This document shows positions 12,196 through 24,154 of a stretch of 64,000 bases of DNA, piece by piece; positions within the stretch are counted from its first letter, which is position 1; each line of letters begins with the position of its first letter. The notes beneath the pieces were generated by a model. The model was not told where the DNA came from. It saw only the letters and a list, made by a program, of their open reading frames with translations, and did no database searches. The stretch comes from Septoria linicola (taxonomy: Eukaryota > Ascomycota > Dothideomycetes > Mycosphaerellales > Mycosphaerellaceae), in the NCBI GenBank assembly GCA_024114885.1, contig CP099418.1, positions 2,108,001-2,172,000 on the forward strand. The letters are read 5' to 3'. A program made the position numbers and the translations under genes.

Positions 12196-12345
12196 CACCC
12201 TGAGCTATTGTCAGTGGAGGTTCGAGCAGTGTTAGGTAGATTACGTCGCTTACCTACGTGGGACTCGAACCCACAGCCTCGAGATATCACACGAGGCATT
12301 GCGCCGCGTTAGAAGTCTCGCGCGCTACCATTGCGCCAGCAGGGC
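12196..12345 (-). tRNA. tRNA-Arg(UCU), split by canonical and GT-AG introns
   Basis: Read on the minus strand, the acceptor 5' arm is 12345-12339, then TG and a D arm with a GCGC/GCGC stem. The anticodon stem CGAGA/TCTCG closes a loop with anticodon TCT at 12313-12311. A 24-nt insertion 3' of position 37 (12309-12286) is a normal tRNA intron. The T arm GTGGG-TTCGAGT-CCCAC is perfect. Directly after it, GTAG (12257-12254) pairs with the acceptor, but the next bases mismatch positions 1 and 2. Removing 12253-12200 (54 nt: GTAAGC, CTAAC, CAG ends) joins GTAG to GGTG (12199-12196), giving a seven-pair acceptor with G1-U72 and G6-U67 wobbles and G73. The mature form is 72 nt. tRNA identity is secure; removal of the 54-nt segment is inferred. 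Confidence 0.85.
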
Positions 12346-12771
12346 TCAACCTTCGGATGAGGAAGGTGAATCAAATCTGTGCTATGATTGGATGCTGGAT
12401 CACAGCAGTCTAATATAAATGTACATCTTCTGTAGGATCAGACGCCCCAAGGCACCAGGGCAATCGTAACCTATCGCTGCTCTCTGATGCCCCGTGAAAT
12501 GCTTCAGTGTCGTCAGATATCGACTGTAGAAATTTCTCGAGGTCAGCAACGTCAACGTCTGAGATCTGGGCCCGCCCCAACCCAGGTGAGGTCTGCATGT
12601 CTCCATTTCGCTATGCGTGATTTTCGATTTCGGGGCTTTTCTTGTTCCGCACACTGCATCTCCATACATGGCAGTTGTTGCGAAGCCTGTCACATAGCAG
12701 TCCCTAAAGACAGCCGTCGAGTCGTTGTGGCAATAACCCACTCTGTTAATCTCGCACAAATACAAATATCG
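12346..12771. other. Spacer between DPB4 and tRNA-Arg
   Basis: 426 bp on the DPB4 downstream side, same strand as both DPB4 and the tRNA. It presumably holds the DPB4 3' UTR. No further coding or RNA gene is seen. Confidence 0.5.
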
Positions 12772-13790
12772 CTAGTCGCTGTCCGGGTCGTCGAGTGCCT
12801 CATCTCGATCTCGATTACCGCTCGCTTCGGCCTCTTGCTCTTCCAGGGCATCTTCCATGGGCTGGTCATCTTCTGACTCGTCTTCATCGGGCACTTCGTC
12901 GTCAACGGCCTCGTCGTCATCGTCCTCGTCCTGATCATTGCCATCTTGCTCGTCATCGTCACCATCGTCGTCGGCCATGTCATCATCGGCACCTGGTTTT
13001 ATAGCAGTGCCATGTTCACCTTTGAGCTTCTTAGCTGGCCTAGCAGCGTCATCTTCGACATTCGAGGCCGAGGCTCCATTCGTATGTGGTGATGATGCTG
13101 GTGGTGCTCCGCTGGTATCACCAATCTCTGTTGTGTCGCCTTCACCACCTTCCTTCTCGACGGCGGCGTCTTTGTCTGCTTTGACCTTCCTGCGATATGT
13201 ATTGCGCTTGTCACATTGTGTCTCGTTGTACTCTGATCCACGTCAGCACCAAGAACTAGCTCATAGGGCTAGGCACTGGATAATCAAGCGCATGACATAC
13301 TCTTCAGCTCGGCTTCCAGACGCGGCAAGAACGTCTCGTACTCTGAATCTTTCAACGCTGCCATAACATCCTGCGGTGCTATGGTCTTCTTTCCAGCAGC
13401 TTGTGCATTGTCATTTGAACTAGACGTCTGTTAGCTCAAGTGAGTGGCAACAAATGATTACCATATGTTTGTCGCAGCAGAACATACTTGGAGGCAATAA
13501 AGTTGACGAAGACTGTAGCGCTCTTGTGTAGTGCCAACAACGCGTCTTTATGTATTTGTGTATTCGCTGGTAGGACTCCTTTTGCCTAGCCCACAAGTCA
13601 GCAGAGAGATCGCAAGGAATTACTCGCAACTACAGACCAGTCTCGCAACCATGGATTTGGGGAGTGACAAGTCTTCTACACTTAAACCCTCCTTCTCCTT
13701 GCTGGCCTTCGATTGCGCGGATGGAGTGCCTTCAGGCACTTCCTCCGGACCAACTGAAGTGGTCGACACGTTGGATTTTCGCCCTGGCAT
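12772..13790 (-). CDS. DPB4: DNA polymerase epsilon histone-fold subunit Dpb4
   Basis: Small H2B-like histone-fold subunit of DNA polymerase epsilon, also shared with CHRAC/ISW2-type remodellers. Predicted exons on the minus strand are 13790-13638, 13585-13488, 13419-13301 and 13232-12772; introns are 52, 68 and 68 nt, phases agree, and the product is 276 residues. The histone fold (about residues 38-115) reads LSLPKSMVARL, AKGVLPANTQIHKDALLAL, HKSATVFVNFIAS and KKTIAPQDVMAALKD. A basic linker and a very long Asp/Glu tail follow, ending DDPDSD. The first donor (GTCTGT) is weak, but the join restores the family sequence. Start is at MPGRKSNV. Confidence 0.93.
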
Positions 13791-14485
13791 GTTTGCGTCC
13801 ACTTGCGATGCGTTGCGCTCCCACGTGAGGATATTATGAACTTCTTTAGCAGTGCTTTTGCGCGGACGTCTAGTATTTGGTGCTGGCTTGTCTGTTGATG
13901 GGTATCGCGTGTGTTCAATACTTTAGAACGGACGGAAGCGGTTGACGCGACAGGTTCGTGAGTCGCGAATGACCATCGGCTTGGCGAGGCTTTGCACTTT
14001 CTACTTCTGACTCTACACCAACTAAATACACATGACGCGGCTAACATTGTATTGCACGCTCACCGACAGCATGGTCGCTTTGACATGCGCTGCACATTCT
14101 CGATGGACGTTCTACTGCGTTGAGACAGACATCTGCACCATATGCAATCCTTCTGTACGGTGTGCCACGTTCTGCACAATAATGAGCACGACCGCAACAA
14201 GACTTCTCATTCATCTCCGCCGTGCCGACAGACAGGCTTGTGCAGAAGCTATGTCGTAGATGCGCTGCAGCCCGTTGCATGTAGAGACATGGCTGGTATT
14301 GGTGTCGAGATTGAGCTACCCTTGCTAACACCACAAACAACATCGTTCTTATAAAGTCTATTTCATACTTGTGACCCGATGGCGTGCAATGATGCCCGTG
14401 GTTAGAGGGCCTTCGACCACTCTTGCTGGTGTATGGTTGCCGCTCTATCGTGGCTTCACAGCTATGCACCAACGACGAGACTAAC
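13791..14485. promoter_or_regulatory. Divergent promoter DPB4 / F-box-like gene
   Basis: About 0.7 kb between two divergent genes. No repeats or RNA genes are seen. Confidence 0.45.
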
Positions 14486-15497
14486 ATGGAGATCCACACG
14501 CACACTCCTCAAGCCGTGAGACGGAAGGCTCGGGCTCAAAGGTATCTACATTCGGGACCAAACTGTGCTTCCAGACAGGGCGTCCTTGTCACGAAAGATG
14601 CCATTCGTGCTATAGCTCAACCGGACCCCGAGCTTTGGACTACTCTCGCAACTACATATTGGCTTCAGAAAGGCGCTGTCAAGCTTGTCTCCAGCACATC
14701 CGAGTCAAGAAGTCCTTCAGAATCGTCTTCGAAGCGAGCCGTTGTCGCCAAAAGTCTCCTCGGTCTCTGCATTCACCTCCCTTCGAGCAAAGACGAGATC
14801 ATTCAGCTTCATAGATCTGCCACAGAAAGTTCGAAGCGTAATCTATCAATATGCAGTGACCGAACAAGCCCCACTGAAATCAATTCTGATACCACGCGAC
14901 GACGCTTCACTGGCTAAGCCGCTAGACCTGCACATTGGGCTTCCCGTACTGGCCGACGTCTTCACGCCTCTTAAGGATGAGCTTGCTGCGATGTTACCAG
15001 TGCTCTACAGCTCGAATACCTACCAATTCGACATACGAGATGACCAGGGTGGAGGTTTGCTTCGTCAATGGCCAGATGAAATGCCAGAACAAGCTCGCGT
15101 GGCGACGTCAATAAGAATCAAGCACTGGACCTGGTGGCATGTCTCATCTGGCAGCTGGAAGCATACTGCCGATGAGACCGATATCACTCTTCTGCCGTCT
15201 GGCTTCATCAAGATGATAAGACAGGGCGGACAACTGGATCCGGAAGCATGTTGCTGTGAGGTAGAGGACTTGGTCCGCATCCACAGTCCGGGCTGGAGAT
15301 TCAACAAGCCATGGAAGTTGATTGATTTCGTTCTCGCCCTACGTCAGAAGGAGGAGCCGCTCATCGAAGCAGTCAATAAATTCGTTGAACTGATTCAGTG
15401 GCATGACGAGAGCTTCCACGAATGGCGGGATAGCCCAAGTCCGTGTCAACTGTGTGGCAAGCAGCTGCATCTCCTGCGGTCGTCATTGACTGAGTAA
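14486..15497 (+). CDS. F-box-like/2EXR-type fungal protein
   Basis: A hypothetical protein with the FSFIDLPQKVRSVIYQYAV signature seen at the head of many ascomycete F-box-like/2EXR proteins, possibly a substrate adaptor; function is unknown. The long frame has no ATG before the signature (it opens at a TTG near 14685), so an upstream exon is needed. My model is 14486-14541 joined to 14669-15497, phase 2, giving 294 residues starting MEIHTHTPQAVRR. The middle resembles the solenoid-like part of such proteins (LPVLYSSNTYQFDI). The C-terminus has a C-x2-C (SPCQLCGKQL) that could bind metal. The family is fairly sure; the first exon is tentative. Confidence 0.65.
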
Positions 15498-16060
15498 GGG
15501 TGTTGGAAAAAGAATCAGAGGGTGAGGTTACTGTGTGCTTAAGCGATCAATCACTCCCTCTCATCCAAGAGTCCACGTCCGATTCGGTGTAGTCGCCAAC
15601 GACCACAACATCAAAGTAATCCCACCACTATCTTTTTCCGCACAAGAACTGGTCTCCAGAAGATGTCAAGCACGGGGTATCGTCATTGCCAAACCAGTGG
15701 AGCTCTTCATCGGACATGGCTTCGATTGCCAACTATGATGTCGGGCCCTGCCAGACCAACGACCCACCGCAATCCTCACACGGCCACAAGAGTTGTCAGG
15801 CCTCGCTCGAGAGAAGACCCAGGCTGAGCCGTGAGGCCACGACTTCCGAGAAGATGAAAGAGAAGCGCAAGGTATGCAGTGTAGCGGGGACTCAGGGATG
15901 AAGAGTTCAGCTTGATGCTGGACAAGGGGCGGAGATGATCGTGGTGCTTTGCGAACGAGGTCAACAGAGGAGCATGAGTAGCGAGCCGGAGTAAATGGCA
16001 AAGGAGGAAAGTAGGGCAGTGGCGGGGCGCCATCAATTGTATTTAGGTTTCGTGAATAGC
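15498..16060. other. Convergent intergenic spacer
   Basis: About 560 bp between the 3' ends of the F-box-like gene and VMA13. No gene or repeat is recognised. Confidence 0.5.
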
Positions 16061-17651
16061 TTACTTGCTGTCAAAGCTATATCTTAACCACTCCCCAACA
16101 GCTCTTAGACTCTCCCATCGCACCGTCTCATTCTCATCTTGCATCAGACTCATGACGCGAGCTTTGAGGCCAAACTTTTCCAGCTGCGAACGCTTTTCCG
16201 GACACACTTTGACCAAGTTTGCCACATCGCTGCAGCCAATTGCCAACACCTGCTTGTCGTTCGCCCAGTCCTTGCCCATGATTTCTGCCAGCTTTCGACA
16301 AAGGGCACCTTTCTCTTCCTCGATGATCCGTTGTGCATTTTCTCGCCAGAATGTCTCGTTTTTGTGGGGCGGTGACCATCGAAGGTGGCCCGAGTTGACT
16401 TCTGCTGCGTATTCGTCGAAGGTTGTTTGTGTTTTCGTGTACTCTTCTACCATGGTCTTCAAGCTCTCCAGATCCTCCAGCAGGTCTTCATCTGTCAGAT
16501 GCCTACCCTTAAGGTTTGTGAGCACTGCAGGTAATCTTGCTGGTAGTGCAGCCGGCATCAGTGTTGACTTGTTGTACGAGAGCAAGTTGTTGAGCGTGCC
16601 CAGAAGTAGGCGTGTGGTCTTCTCCTTGGGCGAAATACGCAGAAGCTGTGTATAAAGTGGCACGATATCGTGCTCTTCATCTAGACCAGGACCCACCAGC
16701 TTGCCTTCAAATGAAAGTTGCCAGAGAACCATGAGAATGTGATATAGCAGCTGCAGACCGACGCCGCTGATCTTGATTGACTCCGGCATGCTGCGTATAC
16801 TCGCGGTCGTTGAGCCGCCGTTGTAGATGGTGCTGTCGGAGTCCTTGCCGCCGGTGGCATTGTGCAGCACTTGCATCAATGGGCCCAGTGTCTCGCTCCG
16901 TTGCTTCCAGAACTGCTGGCGGGACTTGGAGGTGCGCAGCAGAGCACTGTACTCCTGCACGGCAATGTCCTGTAGATTGGAGTCGGACGTCTTAGCCAGC
17001 TCTGCAATGTAGGAGAAGAGCTTGGGCAGGGCGTCGTCGATCTCGGGCGACGACTTGGGCTGGGCGACGAGGGCGTGCGAGAGCAGGGCGGCGAGCACCG
17101 ACGACGCGAGCAGCGGGATGGGGTCCTCTGGGTTGTTGGACTGCTTGAGGAGGGGCAGCAGTGGAGAGTAGGGATGTGGGTGCCGGATGAGCGAGTCGGT
17201 CAGGGAGGGTATGTCTGTGCCGGGGACGAAGCATGTCAGTGAGGGAGTTGTGGGAGCGGTGGTGGGGAAGGGAGGATGTGGTGCTGGAGGGGTGGAGGGA
17301 GGGAGGAGAGGGGGAGGGTGAGGACTCACCGTCGACAATATCGCCAGTCAGGACGAGCATATACTGGAGGATGTCGCTTCGTTTGGCGGCGCTCTCGAAG
17401 ATGCCCGGCCCATTGTTGCTGTTGCTGTTGCTGCTGCTGCCACCACCGCCCAGCAGCAGGTCGGTGTAGGTCTGCACATCGGCCTCGATGGTCTGGCGGC
17501 GCTGCTCCTTGCGCACCTTGTCAATGGCCTTGATCTTCTTGAGGTCCTCGTCGCTGATCGTCTTCGCGCGCACTGCTCCTTCCCACGATATCGGCCGCGC
17601 GCGGATGTTGTTCTGCAGCGACACAATGTACGCCGGCGGATCGATGGACAT
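16061..17651 (-). CDS. VMA13: V-type H+-ATPase subunit H
   Basis: Regulatory subunit H of the vacuolar proton pump, an armadillo/HEAT-like protein that couples the V1 and V0 sectors. Exons are 17651-17330 and 17214-16061 with one phase-1 intron of 115 nt; the product is 491 residues, near the usual length. The conserved start MSIDPPAYIVSLQNNIRARPISWEG is followed by a Gly-Ser-Asn tract (about 68-80), a low-complexity insert encoded by trinucleotide repeats. The C-terminal domain includes LRWSPPHKNETFWRENAQRI and ends ENETVRWESLRAVGEWLRYSF, diagnostic of the family. It diverges from SCAP. Confidence 0.96.
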
Positions 17652-18131
17652 GGCTGTGTCGTCAAGGTGCGAGGGAAAGGAGTGTGAGTGTGGGCGTGGG
17701 CGTGGGCGTGCGGAAGAGAGAGCCACTTTGTCCCTACAGATAGCACCAGCAGCAGCAGTACATCATCAGAAGCTATCCTGTTCCACGGGTGGCGCAGCTG
17801 CTGTCAGCCACAGGCACTAAGTTAGTTAACAACTGACTGACTGACTGACCGGCTACTCTTCTGTACCTCCAAGACTTTTACTCTGACACCTTCACTTGAT
17901 CTACTACACCCACCCAATGTCGGTTGTCATCTCTTCCGCATCGCGTTGCTGCCATCGACTGGACGCCACGCGCAGATAACACCTTGTCGTTCATTAGCTG
18001 CTTCCGGCAAGCATTGAGTCACAGCAGGTTTGAATGTGCCTTGACTGACCGACCAGAGCCCTCGTTCATATAGCTTCCCGCACACGACGGTGCTTCGCGT
18101 GTCGGGCAAACGTAGCAGCAGCATTTTCATC
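17652..18131. promoter_or_regulatory. Divergent promoter VMA13/SCAP
   Basis: 480 bp between divergent genes, with a short CTGA tandem repeat (about four units) at 17833-17848. It presumably serves both genes. Confidence 0.5.
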
Positions 18132-21100
18132 ATGCTGTGGTACTTGCTCTCTCCTCTCAGAGGCATCACTCAACCTCCTCGCCTGCCATCAAACCATCCT
18201 GTCAGAAAAGCTTTCTATCGCCATGGCAAGACCACTGCTCAGCATTGGCTGTGGCTTATGCTCATCTCCGTGGCAATCGCCATGGGCTTTTCCTATCCGA
18301 CCATCTTCTTGTCGGAAAATCCAACTGCGGGCCTTGCTGCCTATCCCCAACATGTTTGGACCACGGCAAAGCTCATCGACAAGACAACAGTTCCCATCGA
18401 TATCGAGCTGCGTCAGATCTGGGTACATGGCTCTTACATGGACGCTCTGAACAAGGATGTTCTCAAGCGAGGGCTGGCCGTTCAGCAATTGCTCGTGGGA
18501 AACGAAGATCTTGGCGATATCATGCACAGCCTTGACGACAAGCTTCGTTCAAGTGCCGTGCCGTGGGCCTTCCACTCGCCGTTAATGTATTGGAACAATT
18601 CTGCTGATCTCATCGACGCCGACCACGACATTGTGCGTACCATCAACGAGCAGAAACACAGCTCATCGTCACTCAATGTCGTTCTGCGGCCAGCTTCGGT
18701 CTTCGCTGGCAAGAAATTCGACAGGACTCGACTTCAGGCTGCCGACGCCCTCGTCATCACTCTGATGAACAAGGGCGGCAGTGATATTGGCGATCGATGG
18801 CATGATAAGATGCAGACTTTGGCTGAAGGCGCCTGTCCCGGGTGCACTCTATTCCCATCTGATGGGCATCGTGTCTACAAATTCAGCTTCACGCCTTTGA
18901 GCGTGTCAGAACATCTGGCTCTCACGTTCGCGTATTCAGCCATGGCTATCTACGTGCTGTTGAGCTTCCGCAGGATGAGAGCCTTTCGTTCTCGTGGGGG
19001 CCTTGTCGTCACCGCCATCACACAGATGACTTGCTCTATCTTGTCCAGCTTTACCATCTGCCATATACTCAAGGTAATTACACATCTCGATATTCTGGCA
19101 CAAGTCTCTCGCCTGCTGATGCCCAGGGCTATATCCGCAGATCACGCTGTCCACCATTCCCCAGAATGCTTATCCATTCGTTGTACTTGTCCTGGGTGTC
19201 GAGAACATATTCAGGCTGATCAATGCAGTCCTTGCTTATCCTCCAACGATGGCGACAGAGCTACGCATCGCAAACGCGTTAGGTGACATCGGCCCGGTGT
19301 CAGTCGCTGCCGCAGCGCAGAACTTGGCCGTGCTTGCGCTGCTGTCGACAGTCGTATCTCCTGGCGTCGCAGCTTTTTGTGCCTTTGCTGCTATTGCAAC
19401 CGTGTTTGATGCGTTCTTCCTTCTCACCTTCTTCGTCGCAGTGCTGAGCGTGGACATTAAACGCCTGGAATTGCAGGACGCTCTAGCGGCTAGGCATAAC
19501 AAACCACGTCGGCGGAAGCAGTCGCCTAGGGCTGCCCACACCTGGATCGATGCCTTACTTCAGGGACGACTTCCATTTTCCACAAGAATGGCTGGTACCG
19601 TTGTAACCATGGCCTTCGTACTTTCGCTCAACTATCACTTTTCCGAGCGGAAGGGTGCGGGTGCAACAATCCGAGATGTGCTCAATCTCATCAAGAGCCG
19701 CTCTGGACCAGTAGCGGAAATCGACACATTCGCACCACCCCCGATGAATGCCAGCTTGACGCCCGCGGAATGGATGAGGATGCAAGATTTTGACACCGCC
19801 AAAGAAGTCATGCGACTTGCAAAGCCTGGCTCCGACAGCTTCGTAATTCGCCTCTTCGCGCCTCTGGTTGTTGTCCTAAGCGGCTCTGATCGCACCGACG
19901 TTCCCGTTGGTGAAATGGCTTGGACACAGACCTTGCGAAGTTTCGCGGTTCATCACTTCTACCCAGTCATTGTAGCCATCATCTTCATTGTGGCCTTCGT
20001 AGCTGTCTTGATGAATTTCCTGCTATACAGTGACGTGGGAGATGAAGACAACGATCTTGCTACAGAGCACAAGGAAGACGCCCTGACTTGCGACACAGTG
20101 TCACTCCCTCACAGACTGGACATTGTAAAGATGGCCGGCAGCCAGAACGGCCACTTCGTTACCATTGCTCTTGACCGGAGCATTGCAGTCGCGATCACCG
20201 ACCCATTGCGGCAAACTTATCACAGGCTCGAAGTTCCAAATCAGGTGCTCAAGCAGATCGCATGGCCTATTCGACACCTTGCCATTGATGATCGTGGAGA
20301 GTGGATTGCATATCACTGCTCCGATGATCGAATATTTTTGTACCGCTCCACCGACGGAACTCTGATCTCGAGCACTATTGAGTATCCGGACGACCATCCT
20401 GCTGCTGTGTTCACATTCACGATCTTGCCGACTCGCGATGGCTCAAAGCTGTTCTTCACAGTACTCACCTCAGGTGGTCGACTTAGAACGACTTCAATCG
20501 ATACTGGCTCTACCATTGCGGCCAACTTGACCCACTTGCCAATTGTGAGCGCATTGGTCGAGGATACTATGCAAGGCCGACAACTCTTTGTTATCGGAAT
20601 GGAGGCCACGATTAATGCTTTCGCTTGGACTGGTAACTCTTGGGAACTGGCCAGGACTGCCCCACTGAGCATTGAGACGGAATCAGGTCATCTCGGGCCT
20701 CATGTCACCAGTCGGGCAAATTTGCAGCTGTATCGCGACTTGGAAGCAGAAATCCTGGTCGTCACGACCCCGATATCTGCCATCTTCATCGATAGCTGCA
20801 CCCTTGAGCCACTCGCGAAGTTAGACGTCAGCACAGGAAAACCCAACGTAGACATGCTTATGGTCGGTTCCTCCAGATTATGCCCGGCTTGCGGCAGTCT
20901 AGCATTGCGCGGTGTTGCTACAGCTAGTGAGCAGTCTGCCGCGGACGCCTGTGTCGTGACGACATGGTCCGTAGATGACAACAGCGAAGCATGCATATGC
21001 TTGGCGCAACGCTTGGCCTCTTGTCGACCGTTCAGTCCTGCTGATTACGAGACTCACAGTATCACGTCGCCTGGTGCTTGGAGTTCTGTACGTTCCCAAG

Positions 21101-21504
21101 CAGTCATTGGGCTGCGTAAGCGACCATTTCAATCTGATCCACGCACAGAGAAGCAGCCATGTGCTTCACAATTACGACAGAGGAAACGCAACGCGCGGCT
21201 ACCTGACCTCAGCAATGACATGCAGGATGCATGGCAAGCGTACAAGCTCTCAATCAACGGCGACTTGCAAGTCCTAGAATTGTCGGACATGGAAGCCTAC
21301 CACGACAGATCTGATTCGCTCTACGTTGACAACGCCGGTCCTGCGATCACCTTGGATTCACAAAGCGTCGCTGTTGCATTCGGTAATAGTGTCAAGGTCA
21401 TACGGAGCTCGCGGACTGGAGCCAGCTCGCGACGTCCAACTCTTACGGCGCTTGACAGGCAAGCAAGCATATCAAAACGCGCAAGCATCAGGAAAGTCAA
21501 GTGA
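18132..21504 (+). CDS. SCP1: SREBP cleavage-activating protein (SCAP)-like
   Basis: Sterol-sensing ER/Golgi escort for SREBP-type transcription factors. Exons 18132-19073 and 19141-21504 (67-nt phase-0 intron) give 1101 residues. The start MLWYLLSPLRGITQPP is followed by HPVRKAFYRHGKTTAQHWLWLMLISVAIAMGFSYPTIFL, a first membrane helix. A lumenal loop comes next, then the hydrophobic sterol-sensing block spanning the intron (FAYSAMAIYVLLSFRRMR, PFVVLVLGVENIFRLINAV and later helices to about residue 640). The C-terminal part is soluble with weak WD-like repeats (HLAIDDRGEWIAYHCSDDRIFLY). Architecture and key segments fit SCAP/Scp1 better than other sterol-sensing proteins such as HMG-CoA reductase or NPC1. 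Confidence 0.85.
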
Positions 21505-22460
21505 AGAGCGCCCTCCATGAGCGCTTTCATTGCAGCACTACTCCTCAGTTGACCAGCAATGAGATGGTAATGCTTGGTGTCATTAGCCTCCGAAAATTCT
21601 TGCCAGCTAAATTGCCGCGAACGACCTGCTTCATCACTATTTCCTGGCCGTTGCAATGCCACCTTTGAGGTTCTCACGACAGTCCTGGTTTCAGCATTTG
21701 TCCTGCCGAGCGCGGACAATCACTGAGTAGCAAGGATCATGTCACGGATGCCTGCAGCGGTCGGATGCACGGACCTGCGAGAACAACCAAATGTTGTGGT
21801 ATTCAATACAGGTTTCTCGGCTGATGTGATATTTTTGGCGTCAGCATGGCAGCTTCAATGCCGCGCATTGTTTATCGTGATTCGTCACGATGGGGCTCGT
21901 GAGACTTGAAACTCATCGACAGACAAGCTGATGTGCGATGCTCCGAGAAGTTTGTCGTGTCAGAGGTACACATGGCCTGGTGAACCCTGGAAGCTCGCAA
22001 TTCCACCCGCAGTCTGGCAATTCAAGTTGCTAAGAAAAGCCTGCAGGACTGAACGAAGTCAAGAAGGAATGTCCCGCTGCATGTTGCACACCACAAAAGC
22101 TCTTTCGACGCGCGGCCTTCACTGCAGCTGGGTTGCACTTCCTTCGCAGGACCTTCAGATGTCTCGTGCCTTGGTACGACCTCTGAATCGGAAATATTTG
22201 TGCTGTCTAGGCTGCTTGTCTCACATTCTAGTCCTGACTCTCATACACTTGTTAATGAGCTGAATGTTTGCTGGACAGCACCCATCTCTGAGCGAGCATC
22301 ATCCTTCTTCCTTCACGACAAGTCCCTTCATTTAACCTGATCACCAGCCCACCTCAATAGCGATTTGTACCTGGTCATCATTAAGATATCGTAAATCAGA
22401 TCGCCTCTCCACGTTGCGTGCAGATTCACCTACCTCGTTCTCAAACCACTTTTCGCAGGC
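21505..22460. other. Intergenic region
   Basis: About 0.95 kb between SCAP and the GPI-anchored protein gene. No gene, RNA or repeat is recognised. Confidence 0.5.
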
Positions 22461-23103
22461 ATGCAGTACTCCTTTCTTGCACTCGTGGCGACCATAGGCG
22501 TAGTCCACGCGCAAGATGACTCCAGCGCCGATGCTGCACAATTGTAAGAATCGTTTTGGCCTCGACTATGACACTCGACACGCTCGAGCTGACGTTCCCT
22601 CCAGACTCTCCGTCGTCTCCGTCCTTCAGACTGCCTTGCCCTCCTCCCTAATCCAAGAAGCCCTTACCAACTCCGCAGGAGTGTCATCAGAACTCGCATC
22701 TCAATTCGCGGCAGGCGAGACGCCTAGCTGGTTTACAGCCTTACCTTCAGATGTGCAGACATATCTTGTTCCGACCGGTGGTGGAGTTCCTAGTGCCACG
22801 GCAATCACCACAGGTACAAGCATATCATCCTCTGCAACCGGAACTGGTGGGTTTATTCCTGGCACAAATGCCACCCTTGGCAATGGCACTTCCACCGCTC
22901 TCGCATCCCGCACGAGCAGCAAAGTTCAGACAGGATTGACTGAGGGAGCAACAGAAAGCGAGACTGGATCATCATCGGCGACAAGTAGCAGAACGAGCGC
23001 GAGTTCGAGCTCGACAAGTGAAGCGGGTGCGGGTATGCCCACTGCTGCCGTGGCCATGGGATTTGCAGGACTGGCGGGCGTAGTTGGAGTTCTTGCGTTG
23101 TAG
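22461..23103 (+). CDS. Small secreted GPI-anchored Ser/Thr-rich protein
   Basis: Exons 22461-22543 and 22605-23103 (61-nt intron, CTGAC branch site) give 193 residues. The N-terminus, MQYSFLALVATIGVVHAQ, is a signal peptide encoded almost entirely by exon 1. A short helical domain (LSVVSVLQTALPSSLIQEALT to WFTALPSDVQTYLVP) is followed by a Ser/Thr-rich stalk with potential N-glycosylation (NATLGNGT). The C-terminus has small residues and a hydrophobic tail (VAMGFAGLAGVVGVLAL) typical of a GPI signal. It is probably a plasma membrane or cell wall protein of the common ascomycete 'GPI-anchored protein' type; biochemical role unknown. Confidence 0.85.
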
Positions 23104-24154
23104 TACCAGCCCGACAGCCTTGCCCAACGAGGTACTTTGATTCGGTCAGCGAGTGTAGACAGGATTTGCACTGGAGAAGTCAGCATCGTATCATGGGGAG
23201 TTGGCAAGATCCAGACAGCAATGCGACGTCAGCGTCGTTGGTACAGATGCAAGCCTTGTGATTGACTCTGGTAGAAATCGTGCAGTTGAGGTTGCCAGAT
23301 AGGGTAATTGGAGCTCAAAGTGGTCGATAATGCAGCCAGACCATGAAGTGATCACAGACGCTTGATCCAGGAGAAGTTGACAAAGCAGTCGAGATGCATG
23401 GTGTCTGATGAGCTTCGTGTAGAACTGCGTGAACTGTTCAGCTCGCAATCTCTTCTTGTAAATGCTCGTCAGTGGACAGCCCATCCGTCGTTAGTGAGAG
23501 ACAAGCTGACATTGAGCCAGTTCATAGACATTTGTGAGTCAGGATAGCCTAAAGAAGCATGTGGCAGACTCTTCACCGTTATGCGTTTCTCCAATATCGG
23601 TCCCGCTTGTCTTTCATCCCAACCCGGGTTGCATCTACTTTATAACACGTTGCTGCCGTGACGCTCTGCGTACCATGGAACTATACCCTCGCGGTGTTCC
23701 TTACGCTCGGGTGCCCGTGCCGTGTGGGACAAATAGGAACAGGCTCGACATCGGCACAATTGAGGCCGTGTCTACGACTTCTTCTCCCACCTCCTGCATT
23801 ATTCTGACCACCGGTCCAGCACTCCTCTTCCCTCCAAACTGGATTTGTGCTGAGCGACCCTGCGCCATCCAGCTTCAGCGTGATTGCCGAGACTGTGCGG
23901 CTCAATGGCTGCACGTCTGAGAAAAGCTTACATCGCGTGCCTGGAGGGCATACGTCACTATGAAGCTCCATCCACGCTGCTCGCAACAGCCCGGCCAACC
24001 ATGAGCAAAGAAGCAAAATACATGTGCCGCCAGTGAGGTAAGAAGAAAGTCAGAAAGCCATTACAGTGCTCAGCAAGAGCTTGTCACTTCTGTTGTCATA
24101 TCGCCACTTCCCGAAATCCAAGGTACAAGAGCTCGTCTGTTTCCTCACTTCTTC
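23104..24154. other. Intergenic region
   Basis: About 1 kb upstream of the aldo-keto reductase gene, presumably its promoter plus the 3' UTR of the GPI protein. No gene is seen. Confidence 0.5.

Noticed and set aside
12250..12345. Reading the UCU tRNA as ending at 12250 without an extra intron
   Set aside because: Leaves mismatches at 1:72 and 2:71 of the acceptor stem; kept only as the alternative hypothesis.
12400..12765. 121-codon minus-strand frame between DPB4 and the tRNA
   Set aside because: Lies in the presumed DPB4 3' UTR and shows no family resemblance.
14423..14917. 164-codon frame overlapping the F-box-like gene
   Set aside because: Different frame from the F-box signature; only its first part is used here, as a tentative exon 1.
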